A stretch of 64,000 bases of DNA from Datisca glomerata (taxonomy: Eukaryota > Streptophyta > Magnoliopsida > Cucurbitales > Datiscaceae): assembly GCA_003255025.1 (NCBI GenBank), contig QANY01003934.1, forward strand, positions 1-64,000. The letters run 5' to 3'. The notes below the pieces were generated by a model that saw only the letters and a list, made by a program, of their open reading frames with translations, was not told where the DNA came from and ran no database searches. This document shows positions 54,855 through 64,000 of this stretch, piece after piece. The stretch's first letter is position 1. Every line of letters begins with the position of its first letter. The position numbers and the translations under genes are program-made.

Positions 54855-54963
54855 GTCTGTAGTTGCCCAGCCGAGCAACTACAGACGAGACGTTAGATCT
54901 GATCCGCTCCAATCAGATATAGATGAAGGGTTAGATTTAACCCAACTGCAACATCTGTTGTAG
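54855..54963. other. Array of four consecutive short hairpins
   Basis: Stem 1: GTCTGTAGTTGC/GCAACTACAGAC (54,855-54,886, 12 bp perfect, 8-nt loop). Stem 2: ATCTGAT/ATCAGAT (54,897-54,918). Stem 3: GGGTTA/TAACCC (54,928-54,943, GATT loop). Stem 4: CTGCAAC/GTTGTAG with one G-T pair (54,946-54,963, ATCT loop). The array lies about 100-210 nt beyond the stop of the PPR gene and so probably within or just after its 3' UTR. Confidence 0.75.
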
Positions 54964-55065
54964 CCACGCAATGGCAGAGGTTCCTCTCCCATTCAAGGCA
55001 TATATTACCATCAAAATTTGGGTCACGAAGATACCCAATAATCCTGTCCCCCCAAACATAAACAG

Positions 55066-57219
55066 CTATATACTAACAGATGCGACTCTAATAGGTGAAA
55101 TCTTACTTCCGAAATCTGATTCCACAAGGCTACAACCAGGGGATTTACTCAATCCCCTCTGCTTCATCAACTCCCTTACCTTATCAACCTGCCTCCATCT
55201 TCCGTCTGAAGCATATAAGTTCGATATGAGCACGTAGTAACAAGCTTTATCCGGATGAAGCTCCAACATTTGTTTAATCGCTACCTCTCCCAAATCAAAC
55301 CTCGAATATAATCCACACCCATGAAGAAAAGCTCCAAACAAACTAATATCCGGTTCAACTGGCATTTTGTCTATAAAGTCCAACGCTTCTTCAAGCCGTC
55401 CAGCACGAGCCAGAAGATCAACCATGCACGCATAATGCCTTGACGATGGCATAACGTTGTACTCCTCGCAAATCGAATAGAAATACTTCCAACCCTCCCC
55501 CACCATTCCTGTATGGCTACAAGCCGATAATATTGTTGTGAATATCACTTCGTTGGGCTTCAACTCCTCCTCCAACATATCACCAAAAACCAATAGACAT
55601 TCTTTACCATCACCCTGCAACCCATAACCATTGATCATTGCGCTCCACGTGATAATGTTTCTTTCTCTCATTCCATCAAACACCTTACGAGCAGAAATAG
55701 CATCTCCGCATTTCGCATAAAAGCTTAAAAGTGCAGTGCCTATGTATATATTAGATGACAATAGACCTTTCTTTATTGAGTAAGCGTGAAGCGATGAACC
55801 AACTTGAAGAGCCCCGAGAAAAGTAGAGGCTGAGAGGATGGTTACTAAAGTAACTGCATCGGGTGTGAATGAATCCGATATCATTTGATGAAAGAGTTGG
55901 AGGGCTTTGTAGGCAGAGCCATTTTGGGAATACCCAGATATAATCGAATTCCAAGCAATCAGGTCCTTGTCGGATATTGTTTCAAATATAAAACGAGCAT
56001 CACCAATCATACGGCATTTAGCATACATGTCAACAAGGGCATTTCTGACCGTTGATTCTTCTTCCAACCCAAGTTTAATTCCAAGACCATGAACTGATCT
56101 TCCACAATGCAAGTTTCTTGCTTGTGCACATGAGGAAAGTATACTTGCAGTGGTCACTGAATTGGGTAGGACGCCAGACCATTTCTCATCTATAAACAAC
56201 CTCAAAGCCTCATTCGGGTAACCGCCTTGTGTATACCCAACAATCATAGCCGTCCATGAAACAAGATCAATGGCAGAAAGCTCATCAAATACGAAACGAG
56301 CATCCTTTATGTGCCTACATTTGACATACATGTCTAAAAGTGCAGTAATCAAAAAAGAATTCAATTCAAACCCATTCTTGATAGTATAGCCATGAACCCA
56401 TTTCCCCTGATGCAGAGCTCCTAATTTTGTACAACCGGTAACTAGGCTCCCTAAAGTATAGTGGTTGCCTTCCACCAACCCTTCCCTCATCCGATTGAAC
56501 AATATCAAACTCTCTTCCGCGCAATCGTTCTGCACATATCCTACTATCATTGACGTCCATGAAACCACGTTTCTATCAAGAATCCCATTAAACACCTCGC
56601 GTGAACACTCTATCTTCCCACACTTTGCGTACATATCAACCAGACCAGTCATTACAAAACTATCAGGACCCCCTGCCTTTTCAACCAGACAGTGCACTTT
56701 TCTCCCTTCATCAAGGTCACACAATTCACTACAAGCCTTTAAGATAATTGAAAAAAGAACGTTGTCAAACTCTCTAGTATACATTCTCATACAATTATAG
56801 AACTTAATAATATCCAAGTACATATCGTTCAAAAAGTACCACCTGATCATCACCTTCCACGAATAAAAATCTGGGCTCGGCATCTGATCGAACACTGACC
56901 GGGCAGATTGTACGTCTCCGAGTGAACCATAAACACTAATCAGCTTAGTATCACATAGGAGATCACCGAACAGGCCATGTACAATAAGCAATCCATGGAT
57001 CTTCTTCAGGGAATTAATGTTTTTGCACAGACCTAGAAGGTAAAAGCATGGGTTTGAAGAGATGAAGTGCATGGAGGCCATTGTCTTAGAGAGTTCCGGT
57101 GGCTCTGGAGGAGGTAGATATGGTACATAACACAGAGTCCTCAGATGAAGCAAAGGTTCTGTGGTGCTGGAGAAATGTCTGTACAATGCAATGAAGCTTT
57201 TTAGCATGCTTCTATGCAT
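55066..57219 (-). CDS. PLS-class pentatricopeptide repeat protein, At2g03380-like, probably mitochondrial
   Basis: An intact, intronless 717-residue frame. After a basic/Ser-rich N-terminus (MHRSMLKSFIALYRHFSSTT) suited to organelle import come about 14-16 PPR units with recurring 'ALVDMYAKC', 'VSWTSMIVGY' and 'AWNSIISGYSQNG' signatures in the P-L-S pattern of the plant editing-factor class. The C-terminus (FGAFLHGCGLYSRFDLGEV, YYVLISNLYASDGRW and LMKQRGLSKSPGCSLVE) matches the E-type region. There is no DYW deaminase domain and the protein ends shortly after. Such proteins bind single-stranded organelle RNA, one base per repeat, and usually guide C-to-U editing with a partner. Overall sequence and length resemble Arabidopsis At2g03380 from memory. 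The second in-frame Met is at residue 5. Confidence 0.92.
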   Translation of the reverse strand: MHRSMLKSFIALYRHFSSTTEPLLHLRTLCYVPYLPPPEPPELSKTMASMHFISSNPCFYLLGLCKNINSLKKIHGLLIVHGLFGDLLCDTKLISVYGSLGDVQSARSVFDQMPSPDFYSWKVMIRWYFLNDMYLDIIKFYNCMRMYTREFDNVLFSIILKACSELCDLDEGRKVHCLVEKAGGPDSFVMTGLVDMYAKCGKIECSREVFNGILDRNVVSWTSMIVGYVQNDCAEESLILFNRMREGLVEGNHYTLGSLVTGCTKLGALHQGKWVHGYTIKNGFELNSFLITALLDMYVKCRHIKDARFVFDELSAIDLVSWTAMIVGYTQGGYPNEALRLFIDEKWSGVLPNSVTTASILSSCAQARNLHCGRSVHGLGIKLGLEEESTVRNALVDMYAKCRMIGDARFIFETISDKDLIAWNSIISGYSQNGSAYKALQLFHQMISDSFTPDAVTLVTILSASTFLGALQVGSSLHAYSIKKGLLSSNIYIGTALLSFYAKCGDAISARKVFDGMRERNIITWSAMINGYGLQGDGKECLLVFGDMLEEELKPNEVIFTTILSACSHTGMVGEGWKYFYSICEEYNVMPSSRHYACMVDLLARAGRLEEALDFIDKMPVEPDISLFGAFLHGCGLYSRFDLGEVAIKQMLELHPDKACYYVLISNLYASDGRWRQVDKVRELMKQRGLSKSPGCSLVESDFGSKISPIRVASVSI

Positions 57220-57383
57220 ATATAAACTTTGTCATCTGAGTTTGTGATTTGCCTAGTTCTTTTTGAATGTTAATCAGTTGCTATGCACAAGTTCTACAAC
57301 ACCGGTTGAAAAGTATCTGGGGAAATTTTTTCAACAAATCCCATCACCATTTCTCTAGTTATTACAGGTTCAAGGTGACTCAA

Positions 57384-57552
57384 GATCGATGGACCTGTAT
57401 ATACAACCCGGTGTTAAATCTACGAAACAAACAGAAAAAGCATGGTAACGAAACAAACAGATCGATGGACCTGTATATACAACATGGCATCACCCTAGTT
57501 GTTAACGAAACAGAAAAAGCATGGTAACGAAACAAACAGATCGATGGACCTA
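57384..57552. repeat. 76-79-bp tandem repeat, just over two copies
   Basis: GATCGATGGACCT recurs at 57,384, 57,460 and 57,539, and GAAAAAGCATGGTAACGAAA lies between. It is located in the PPR gene's upstream region, 165 bp from its start codon. Confidence 0.85.
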
Positions 57553-57878
57553 TCGCCTACCAAGATATACTTGGTGAAAAATGCAATGAGGTATCATTAA
57601 AATGCACAGAGGTATCAGTTCATCTTCGCTGTAGCTTAATAGGGTAGGTAGTCAAGCACTTACTACCGAGCTACATCGAAAGGAAACGATAGGAATTTCA
57701 ACGGGTTTAATAAAAAAGGTCTTGAGAGATGAATAACAATTAAAATTTGCATCACTTCTATCTCGTCAAGCTAAAAGAACCCGAAGTTAAAACTTTCAGA
57801 TGACATTACAGCTTGCTACAAATTTTAAATGCTCACCGTTCCGTTCCTTATACAACGTCTATTCCTTCAATGCTCCTC

Positions 57879-58180
57879 TCATAGCGAAACAGAGCATTTG
57901 GGCAAGCCAAAGTAACTAGGAATATTCAAATTTGACATCACCCACTCAACAAGTCCCCCGTACTTAGCTTCTTCAATGTGCAAACACGGGGATAAAACCG
58001 ATGAACAGGCATTTAGCGAAGAATTTCAAGATGCCCAGATGAAATTGGACACAAAAGGAGCTAAACATAAGAGCATAGGGAAACTTTTCAGACCTTTGAA
58101 TAAGGAAGAGAGCTTAGAAGAGGGTATTGACAGTAAGAACCCAGAAGAGCAGAGACCCTAACATCCCCTGAAACCGCCAT
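57879..58180 (-). CDS. Possible small two-exon gene (56 residues), divergent from the ankyrin gene
   Basis: ATG 58,180 opens MAVSGDVRVSALLGSYCQY and reads 29 codons to AAG|GTCTGA (58,094). An acceptor at CTAAG| (57,963) leads in phase into YGGLVEWVMSNLNIPSYFGL and a stop at 57,879. The 131-nt intron is of normal plant size but its acceptor context is weak. The start lies 338 bp from the ankyrin gene start on the other strand, with a CG-rich stretch (about 58,202-58,212) between, which looks like a shared promoter. I do not recognise the protein. The opposing plus-strand 61-codon frame (57,976-58,161) is an alternative. Low certainty. Confidence 0.3.
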
Positions 58181-58517
58181 TTTCTCCTGACGTCTGTTTA
58201 ATTCGCGCGCGCTCTCCCTAAACCTGTTTTTCGTTTCGTTTCATTAGCATAGAACTGGCCACTGGGCAATAAAACCTTATTGGTTGGCTGGTAAACAGCG
58301 CCATTTGCTTCCACTTCCAGCCACACAGCCCAATGGGCCATTTTGTCAAACTAGAAAGCGTATACCAGTGTCGAAACTCCAAAGTGAACTCATCACGACG
58401 CATAAGTCGACATGTCGGCTCATGTTTTCCAAAGCGAATGACCGTCATCTAGCACAACCCAAAACCTAAAACCTTGCAACGCTGCGTCCGGCAACCGTAC
58501 GTTCCGTGCAATTCGCC
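58181..58517. promoter_or_regulatory. Compact intergenic promoter region upstream of the ankyrin gene
   Basis: Contains TTCGCGCGCGCTCTCCC (about 58,202), the most CpG-rich spot in the genic half, as expected for a housekeeping promoter. No TATA box was recognised. Confidence 0.4.
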
Positions 58518-60047
58518 ATGAACATGGAGGTTGATCCCCCGCAGCCACAGCACCAACTCAAAGCCGAAGAACTTTTCAAAGCCGCAGAGACCGGCAATTC
58601 GTCAGCTTTCGAAGCCCTCTCACCGGAGCAGCTCTCTAAGGCTTTCTCACTAAGAAATGAAGACGGGCGGTCTCTCCTCCACGTGGCAGCCTCTTCAGGC
58701 CACACAGAGGTCTTTATCCTTATTTCATTCTTGTTTCCTGTTTGGCTGCTAGGAAAGGATGATGGCATGTTGAAATTAAAAAAAGAAGTGTAAAATTTTG
58801 AAACTTAGTTTAATTGAATGGAATCAGGTGGTAAAGGTGTTTTCAGCTGCCGAAGAATCGAAGAGTGTTATAAACAGTGCCGATGAAGAAGGATGGGTAC
58901 CGCTTCATTCTGCTGCCAGCATTGGGAATTCAGAAATAGTGCACATTTTGTTAAGCAGAGGTGGGTACTTCATTTCAATTATCTAACATCAAATTTGTTA
59001 AAAGAACGCTCTTATGTAGAAAGAGCTTGAAGATGCTCAAATATGCTAATTTAGGAGTTTTGCTCATACTTTGGTTTGTAAAAGTTTCCTGTTAGCCGGA
59101 TGTGGTCGCTTCGTCGTGATAATGGAGATGCTAATGATTCTTCTCACAGATTATATAGGAGTTGTGCTCATATATATGCTCTTTTCACTTAACAGGAGCT
59201 GATGTAAATTCAAAAAATGATGGTGGTAGAACTGCTCTTCACTATGCTGCAAGTAAAGGGAGGTTGAAGATTGCTGAAACTCTGATCTCACATGGAGCAA
59301 AGATTAATCTCAAGGATAAGGCTTGTGACCTCACATGATAATACATTATTTATATTAAGTTCTTTTATTTCCAATGTTGTCTTTCTTTGATAATGATGTT
59401 GGTGACTGTCTGTGGTTAGGTTGGTTGCACACCATTGCACAGGGCAGCTAGCACAGGGAAGGCAGAGTTGTGTGAGCTTTTAATCGAGGAAGGAGCAGAA
59501 GTTGATGCCGATGATAAATCTGGTCAAACACCTCTTATGGTTGCAGTAATCTGCCATGACAAAGACGTAAGTTTGGTTATAATCTCGAATCTCCTAAGGT
59601 GAGAGAGGTTTCAGTAAAAAAAAGATGCCAGGAAGCTTTTTAAAATGTAAAACATGTTCATAACGTAGCGATGCCACTTCTATTCATCGTATTCTTCATT
59701 CTAGTACATGATGGATGACCCATTGTCAGCTTCGAGTTAAACCAATTGTCCGTACTTCTAGATGAATTGTTAAGAAGAGATGATGTGATCATGATAAAAA
59801 ATTCGAAGGATGATGTTCTTCACTGAAAGTTAAAAATTAATATTTAACGTCTTTTTGATTTCTTATTCCAAGGACAAAATTTCAATATTCTTCTCAATTG
59901 TTTGGTTGATAGGTGGCTCTTCTTCTAATAAGGCATGGAGCAGATGTCGATGTGGAAGACAGGGAAGGATACACAGTGCTTGGTCGAGCTTCAGCTGACC
60001 TGAGGCCAGCGCTAATTGATGCTGCTAAGGCAATGCTTGAAGGATGA
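58518..60047 (+). CDS. Ankyrin-repeat protein, 26S proteasome non-ATPase subunit 10 (gankyrin)-like, At2g03430-like
   Basis: Five exons join in frame: 58518-58709, 58828-58960, 59196-59320, 59420-59566, 59913-60047, giving 243 residues. Six clear ankyrin units carry the TPLH-type core: DGRSLLHVAASSGH, EGWVPLHSAASIGN, GGRTALHYAASKGR, VGCTPLHRAASTGK, SGQTPLMVAV and EGYTVLGRAS. The protein ends ALIDAAKAMLEG. Gankyrin-type proteins chaperone assembly of the proteasome base through an AAA ATPase subunit; that role here is by family. The first ATG after the CG-rich leader is 58,518, with a second 6 nt later (58,524). The upstream GTG at 58,506 is not used as a start in plants. Intron 3 has a GC donor (AAG|GCTTGT). 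Confidence 0.9.
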
Positions 60048-61862
60048 GTTTTTTCAACTAGTTGGAGGGTAGAGCGATTTTGTTTAGGTAAACACCTCAA
60101 GTGTCCTTGTTTATAATGCGTGGGGTAAATTGCATCTGTGATCCTTAAGTATGTAGATCATTGTCTGACTTTAGGTCAATCAGCGAAGGGATATCAGTGG
60201 TTTTTGCATTCCTCAGGTAATCAATCCGATGACGATGGCTTGACTAATGTCAGTCCATAAATGTCAAAGGTTTATGAATCTCATGAAGATTCAGTGTTTG
60301 AAAACTGAAAACTTTGTTTGAGAAGTTTATTGTGTTTTGAATGGAACGAACAAGCCCTGTCAAAACGAATGGTCTCTGCTAATGAGTCTCCTTTTTGCTA
60401 CCAAACTTCCCAATCAAATTCGTCATAACACTAGTAATGATCAACTTTACACTAGTAATGATCAACTTTACGAAGATGTCATTGTTTTTTTGTAAGAATT
60501 ATTGAACCTATAGAAACTGTCATGAACTGAATCAATTCTACTGTCATAAAACAGAGAAGTGAAGGAATTATCTTTTTTTCGCTTCGATAGATGTCTAGTA
60601 TGTGGCTCAAAATCATACATTTTGTATGGATGTAAAGGGTGAATATTGGGACATAATCCGTGTAGCACGAAGCATATATAGAAGACCTCATGTTGTTGCA
60701 GATGCCAGAAGTAAGAAAGTTGTGTAAGATTGCAGTGAAGTAAAGTAGAATTCACAGAAGCTTGTATCTTCTTGCTTCTTACTTCCTTCTGGTGATAGTC
60801 ATACACAAGTGGTAGAAAGCGTCATCTGTTTGGTGCTGTGGAGCGACTAATGGTCTAAACTGACGATGCACAACTCCTGGAGAGGTCATTCCATGGTACT
60901 GTGTAAGAATTTCTGATATGTTGTGTTGCTTCCATTCCTTGGTGTGGATGATTTTGAGGATGGAGCTTTTCTCCCTATTACTTTTGGTTGGGACTCGGCT
61001 CCCCTGCCGTTCATACAAGAACGGTGCCATTCATACAAAAATGACAGAATATAGTTGAAGATGGTGGTGCGCGTGTTCGGTTCAATCTGGTTTTTGTTTG
61101 GTCTGATTTTAGCATAAAAATTAGATTGAACTAAAATTCACAGTCTTCCCATAATGAGGATTGAACCGATCAGTTATGTGCATATAAAAACATAAACTGA
61201 ATTACTTGTCAGTCTGTTTGGATTTTACGGTCTATCAAAAAAAAATTTTAAAAGTTTTATAAGCGAATTGAATCAAACATATTTTAAAAAGTTTTAAGTT
61301 TTTCATGCATTACATAAAAACTTACAATTCTAATCATAATATATAAACTAAACATAACATTTGATGATTGAAATGTGAAATGATGGAAATGTGAGAATGA
61401 GAGGATAGAAATTCATAAAATAAATATGACATTGAGTATTGGTTCCGTCTAAAATATAAGAGTCTAGATGTCAATCAATTATTAGCAGCCACGTGAATTA
61501 CCAAAAAAAACCGATCCCATCACGTTGAATCTTCAGCACAGCAGATCTGTGACATCGTTTAAATCTGAATATCCAAACTCTTTTTTAAAACAGAGACTTA
61601 CAAATGGACTGTAACTTCCTCTCATCTCAGATTTGGGCCGTTGAATCTCCTCGCATCTCGTTCCCCTTGATTAAATAATGACGCGAAATAGTGAATCGAC
61701 GGTGATAAGATTTTTCCCGTGGGCAGCTGAGCTGTTACCCGCTCTTCTATTTTTTTTACGCGAAATAGTAAATGGAGAGAGATTTGCACTCAGCACTCTT
61801 ACCAAACACCATGAGGCTGAAGCTACTTCCTTCAATTGGTAGTTGAGAAACAGACAAACATC
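60048..61862. other. Intergenic region between ankyrin and UGT genes
   Basis: No gene recognised. A 21-bp direct tandem duplication (CACTAGTAATGATCAACTTT core) lies at about 60,429-60,470. Minus-strand frames at 60,468-60,806 and 60,779-61,030 have unbiased composition but match nothing I know. Confidence 0.45.
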
Positions 61863-61872
61863 ACTATAAGTA
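61863..61872 (+). promoter_or_regulatory. TATA box of the UGT gene
   Basis: CTATAAGTAG lies 59 bp before the ATG at 61,931, giving a short A-rich leader ending AAAAAAAATGG. Confidence 0.55.
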
Positions 61873-61930
61873 GCATAGATATCATTACTCAGTTTCTTCA
61901 ATCTCCATCTTCTGCAAAAAAAGAAAAAAA

Positions 61931-63337
61931 ATGGCAAACTTCAACGAGAGTGAAACCCATGTGGTTCTCTTCCCAGCAGCAGGCATGGGCCACATTACAC
62001 CTTTCCTCAGACTAGCTAACTCACTGGTTCACAAAAACTGCAGAGTCTCCCTCATCACCACTCATCCCATTGTCTCTCATGCTGAATCTCAGTTCATCTC
62101 TAATTTCCTTTCAGCTTTTCCGCAAGTTACAGATTTACAGTTCCACCTCTTACCTTTTGACCCTACCTCAGCCAACTCCGACGACCCTTTTTGGCTCCAT
62201 TTCGAATCCATCCGCCGCTCCTCCACTCTCCTGTCTTCTCTCCTTGCCTCTGTCTCACCCCCTCCTTCCGCTCTCATCTCTGACGTCTTCTTACTCTCCC
62301 CTGCCACTCTTGTTGCCACAACCCTACAGCTCCCTGTCTACACTCTCTTCCCTTCCTCCGCCAGAATGTTCTGTCTCTTCTCCTTCTTCCCCACTGTCAG
62401 TGAGCTACAGAGATCCGCCATTGCCGCTAATGCTATTGACCCTCTCGAAATCCCCGGTATCCCTTCAATTCCTTTATCATCACTCCCTCCTCCGCTTCTA
62501 GTCCCAAATAGCCTTTTTGCTCACATACTGATGAAAGATGGTCAGAATGTGGTACAATCAAGTGGGATATTGATCAATTCCTTTGAGGGACTTGAGGAAC
62601 AAACAATCTCAGCTCTTAATAATGGAAAAGTAAGAAATGGGTTACCTTCTGTTTTCCCAATTGGACCGTTGACCCCATGTGATTTTGAGAAAAATGAAGC
62701 AGATGAAACAACCAAGTGGCTCGATGACCAACCTGCAGGCTCGGTAGTGTATGTCAGCTTTGGCAGCCGGACAGCCATGTCGAGGGAGCAAATAAGGGAG
62801 GTGGGAAAGGGACTGATTTCAAGTGGGTACAAGTTTTTATGGGTAGTGAAAGAGAAGAAGGTTGACAAAGAGGAGGAAGAAGAGGGAGTCGAAATAGTGA
62901 TTGGGAATGAGCTGATGGAGAGGGTGAAAGAGAGAGGGATTGTCGTGAAGAGATGGGTGGATCAATGGGAGATATTGGCTCATAAAGCCGTAGGTGGATT
63001 TGTGAGCCACTGTGGGTGGAATTCAGTGGTGGAGGCGACGTACCATGGTGTGCCGATTCTGGCATGGCCGCAGCATGGGGACCAGAAGCTTAATGCGGAG
63101 GTGGTAGAGAAGAAGGGTACTGGAATGTGGGCGAGGAGTTGGGGTTGGGGGGAGAAGAATTTGGTGAAGGGTGAGGAGATTGGGGAGAGAATTAAAGAGA
63201 TGGTGGGAAGCGAGAAGATAAGGGAAGAGGCTAGTCTGGTTAAAGAAGACGCAAGAGAAGCATGTGGAGTTGGGGGAAGCTGTGAGAAGAATTTTAAGGT
63301 ATTGTTTGAGAAGTGGAGAAGCAGAGATGGGATTTGA
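61931..63337 (+). CDS. UDP-glycosyltransferase, UGT708-like (candidate flavonoid C-glucosyltransferase)
   Basis: An intact single-exon frame of 468 residues, the normal length for family 1 plant UGTs. The catalytic His21 lies in VVLFPAAGMGHITPF and the partner Asp118 in SALISDVFLL. The 44-residue PSPG box runs from Trp342 (WVDQWEILAHKAVGGFVSHC) to Gln385 (...AWPQHGDQ). Its final Gln predicts UDP-glucose. The N-terminal half resembles UGT708 enzymes (FLRLANSL, AESQFISNFLSAFPQV) and includes a DDPF motif at 84-87, which that group carries and which I associate with C-glycosylation of 2-hydroxyflavanones and other phloroglucinol-type acceptors. An O-glucosyltransferase role cannot be excluded. 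It acts in the cytosol. The C-terminal half is unusually Glu/Lys/Gly-rich (for example KEKKVDKEEEEEGVE, about 310-324). Confidence 0.9.
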   Translation: MANFNESETHVVLFPAAGMGHITPFLRLANSLVHKNCRVSLITTHPIVSHAESQFISNFLSAFPQVTDLQFHLLPFDPTSANSDDPFWLHFESIRRSSTLLSSLLASVSPPPSALISDVFLLSPATLVATTLQLPVYTLFPSSARMFCLFSFFPTVSELQRSAIAANAIDPLEIPGIPSIPLSSLPPPLLVPNSLFAHILMKDGQNVVQSSGILINSFEGLEEQTISALNNGKVRNGLPSVFPIGPLTPCDFEKNEADETTKWLDDQPAGSVVYVSFGSRTAMSREQIREVGKGLISSGYKFLWVVKEKKVDKEEEEEGVEIVIGNELMERVKERGIVVKRWVDQWEILAHKAVGGFVSHCGWNSVVEATYHGVPILAWPQHGDQKLNAEVVEKKGTGMWARSWGWGEKNLVKGEEIGERIKEMVGSEKIREEASLVKEDAREACGVGGSCEKNFKVLFEKWRSRDGI

Positions 63338-63399
63338 TTACTTCTTTTACCGTATTATCTTGTTAAAATTATTTGAAGAAAATAGAGAAAAGAAAAAAA

Positions 63400-63554
63400 C
63401 AATACTTAGGGTATTGATCTTTTTTTTATATAAAAAGAAGGGTTAACAACTTAAGAAAACTTAAATAAAGAAGACTATATATAATCTAACAAGCAGATAA
63501 GGTAAAGACTAATCTACTCTTAATAAATGATAAAATAATATCATTATTCGAACA
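63400..63554 (-). repeat. Start of a Ty1/copia 3' LTR
   Basis: On the minus strand a polypurine tract (TTTGAGGGGA, 63,555-63,564) is followed at once by TGTTCGAATAATG, the usual PPT-then-TG start of a 3' LTR. The LTR continues toward the UGT gene and its far end was not defined. Confidence 0.5.
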
Positions 63555-63579
63555 TCCCCTCAAACTCATTATGCAACGG

Positions 63580-64000
63580 TTAAAAGCATCGAGAGTTTGC
63601 CAACCAAAAAATGAAAACGTGAAATAGAATGTGACTTAGTAAATAAGTCGGCAATCTGCATGGAGGAAGAAACGAAGGGCTAATAATGGTTCTATGTTGA
63701 ATATGATGACAGGTGAGATGGCAATCAATCTCAATATATTTGGCCCTCTCATGAAACACATAGTTGTGAACAATATGAATAGCATTTTTATTGTCACAAT
63801 ACAAAGGAGTAGGACCAAGAAGAGAAACACCCATATCTATAAGCAACCTACGCAACTAAACTATCTCAGTATTAGTAATAGATGTCATAGCACGATACTC
63901 AGTTTCTGTAGAAGATCTAGAAATAATATATTGTTTCTTGCTCTTCTATGAAATAAGAGAATCACCAAAAAGTATACAAAAACCAGTAATGGTGAGGAGG
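63580..64000 (-). pseudogene. Ty1/copia RNase H, C-terminal end
   Basis: Minus-strand frames contain a SSTETEYRAM-type block (about 63,905), LRRLLIDMGVSLLGPTPLYC and DNKNAIHIVHN (63,855-63,760), then FHERAKYIEIDCHL. This is the C-terminal RNase H of copia Pol. The ADLFTK-like end lies near 63,640-63,650 in another frame. The element continues beyond the right edge. Its 3' end lies about 220 bp after the UGT stop codon. Confidence 0.85.

Noticed and set aside
55751..56800. Several open frames overlapping the PPR gene (55,751-55,954, 56,366-56,560, 56,465-56,800)
   Set aside because: They are shadows of a long, intact, family-matching coding frame in other frames.
57631..57674. Hairpin GTAGCT...AGCTAC with inner GGTAG/CTACC pairing, considered as tRNA or miRNA
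   Set aside because: No tRNA anticodon arm or conserved A/B boxes, and the stem is too short for a miRNA precursor.
58506..58517. Start of the ankyrin protein four codons earlier at 58,506
   Set aside because: The codon there is GTG, not a normal plant start; ATG at 58,518 or 58,524 is used.
62070..63065. Ser/Pro/Leu-rich frames overlapping the UGT gene on both strands
   Set aside because: Off-frame readings of an intact 468-residue enzyme.

Overview
The window is nuclear DNA of a flowering plant, almost certainly a core eudicot. The evidence is intron-containing genes with plant splice sites and TATA boxes, a 717-residue pentatricopeptide-repeat (PPR) protein, a UGT708-type glycosyltransferase, a MIR398 locus, Tat-lineage Ty3/gypsy retrotransposons and endogenous caulimovirid (pararetrovirus) DNA. 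The species cannot be fixed from sequence alone.

Positions 1 to about 42,060 are repeat-derived and contain no intact host gene that I can see. (1) 1-11,600 holds a decayed Tat-type Ty3/gypsy element on the minus strand. Its gag-mid/protease block (about 4.26-7.6 kb) lies on the plus strand, which looks like an internal inversion. (2) 11,678-19,128 is a nearly genome-length endogenous pararetrovirus on the minus strand, florendovirus/petuvirus-like. It retains movement, coat, CCHC, protease and RT remnants plus a second-ORF remnant, a promoter and a poly(A) signal, and it is bounded on both sides by (TA)n. (3) 19.1-23.2 kb is AT-rich filler with tandem repeats. (4) 23.2-31.1 kb is a rearranged second pararetrovirus locus. 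A plus-strand coat/CCHC/protease/RT block with an internal duplication meets a minus-strand ORF2/intergenic/movement-protein block tail to tail near 27,576. (5) 31,831-42,064 is a second Tat-type element on the minus strand with both LTRs, an antisense spliced ORF, and tandem repeats between pol and the 3' LTR.

From about 43 kb the window is genic. It holds a nine-exon GH79 (heparanase/beta-glucuronidase-like) gene with a signal peptide, a RING membrane protein gene with a (GA)n 5' UTR, a MIR398 hairpin, an intronless PPR gene of the At2g03380 type, a possible small spliced gene, a five-exon ankyrin gene (26S proteasome subunit 10/gankyrin-like, At2g03430 type) and an intronless UGT708-like C-glycosyltransferase candidate. 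Ty1/copia fragments lie at 50.7-51.5 kb and at the right edge.

The genes are independent transcription units, not a pathway. The most informative grouping is MIR398 + PPR + ankyrin. From memory, the Arabidopsis counterparts (MIR398a, At2g03380, At2g03430) also lie close together on chromosome 2, so this looks like old conserved microsynteny next to a repeat-rich block. All retroelement and viral reading frames are broken by stops and frameshifts.
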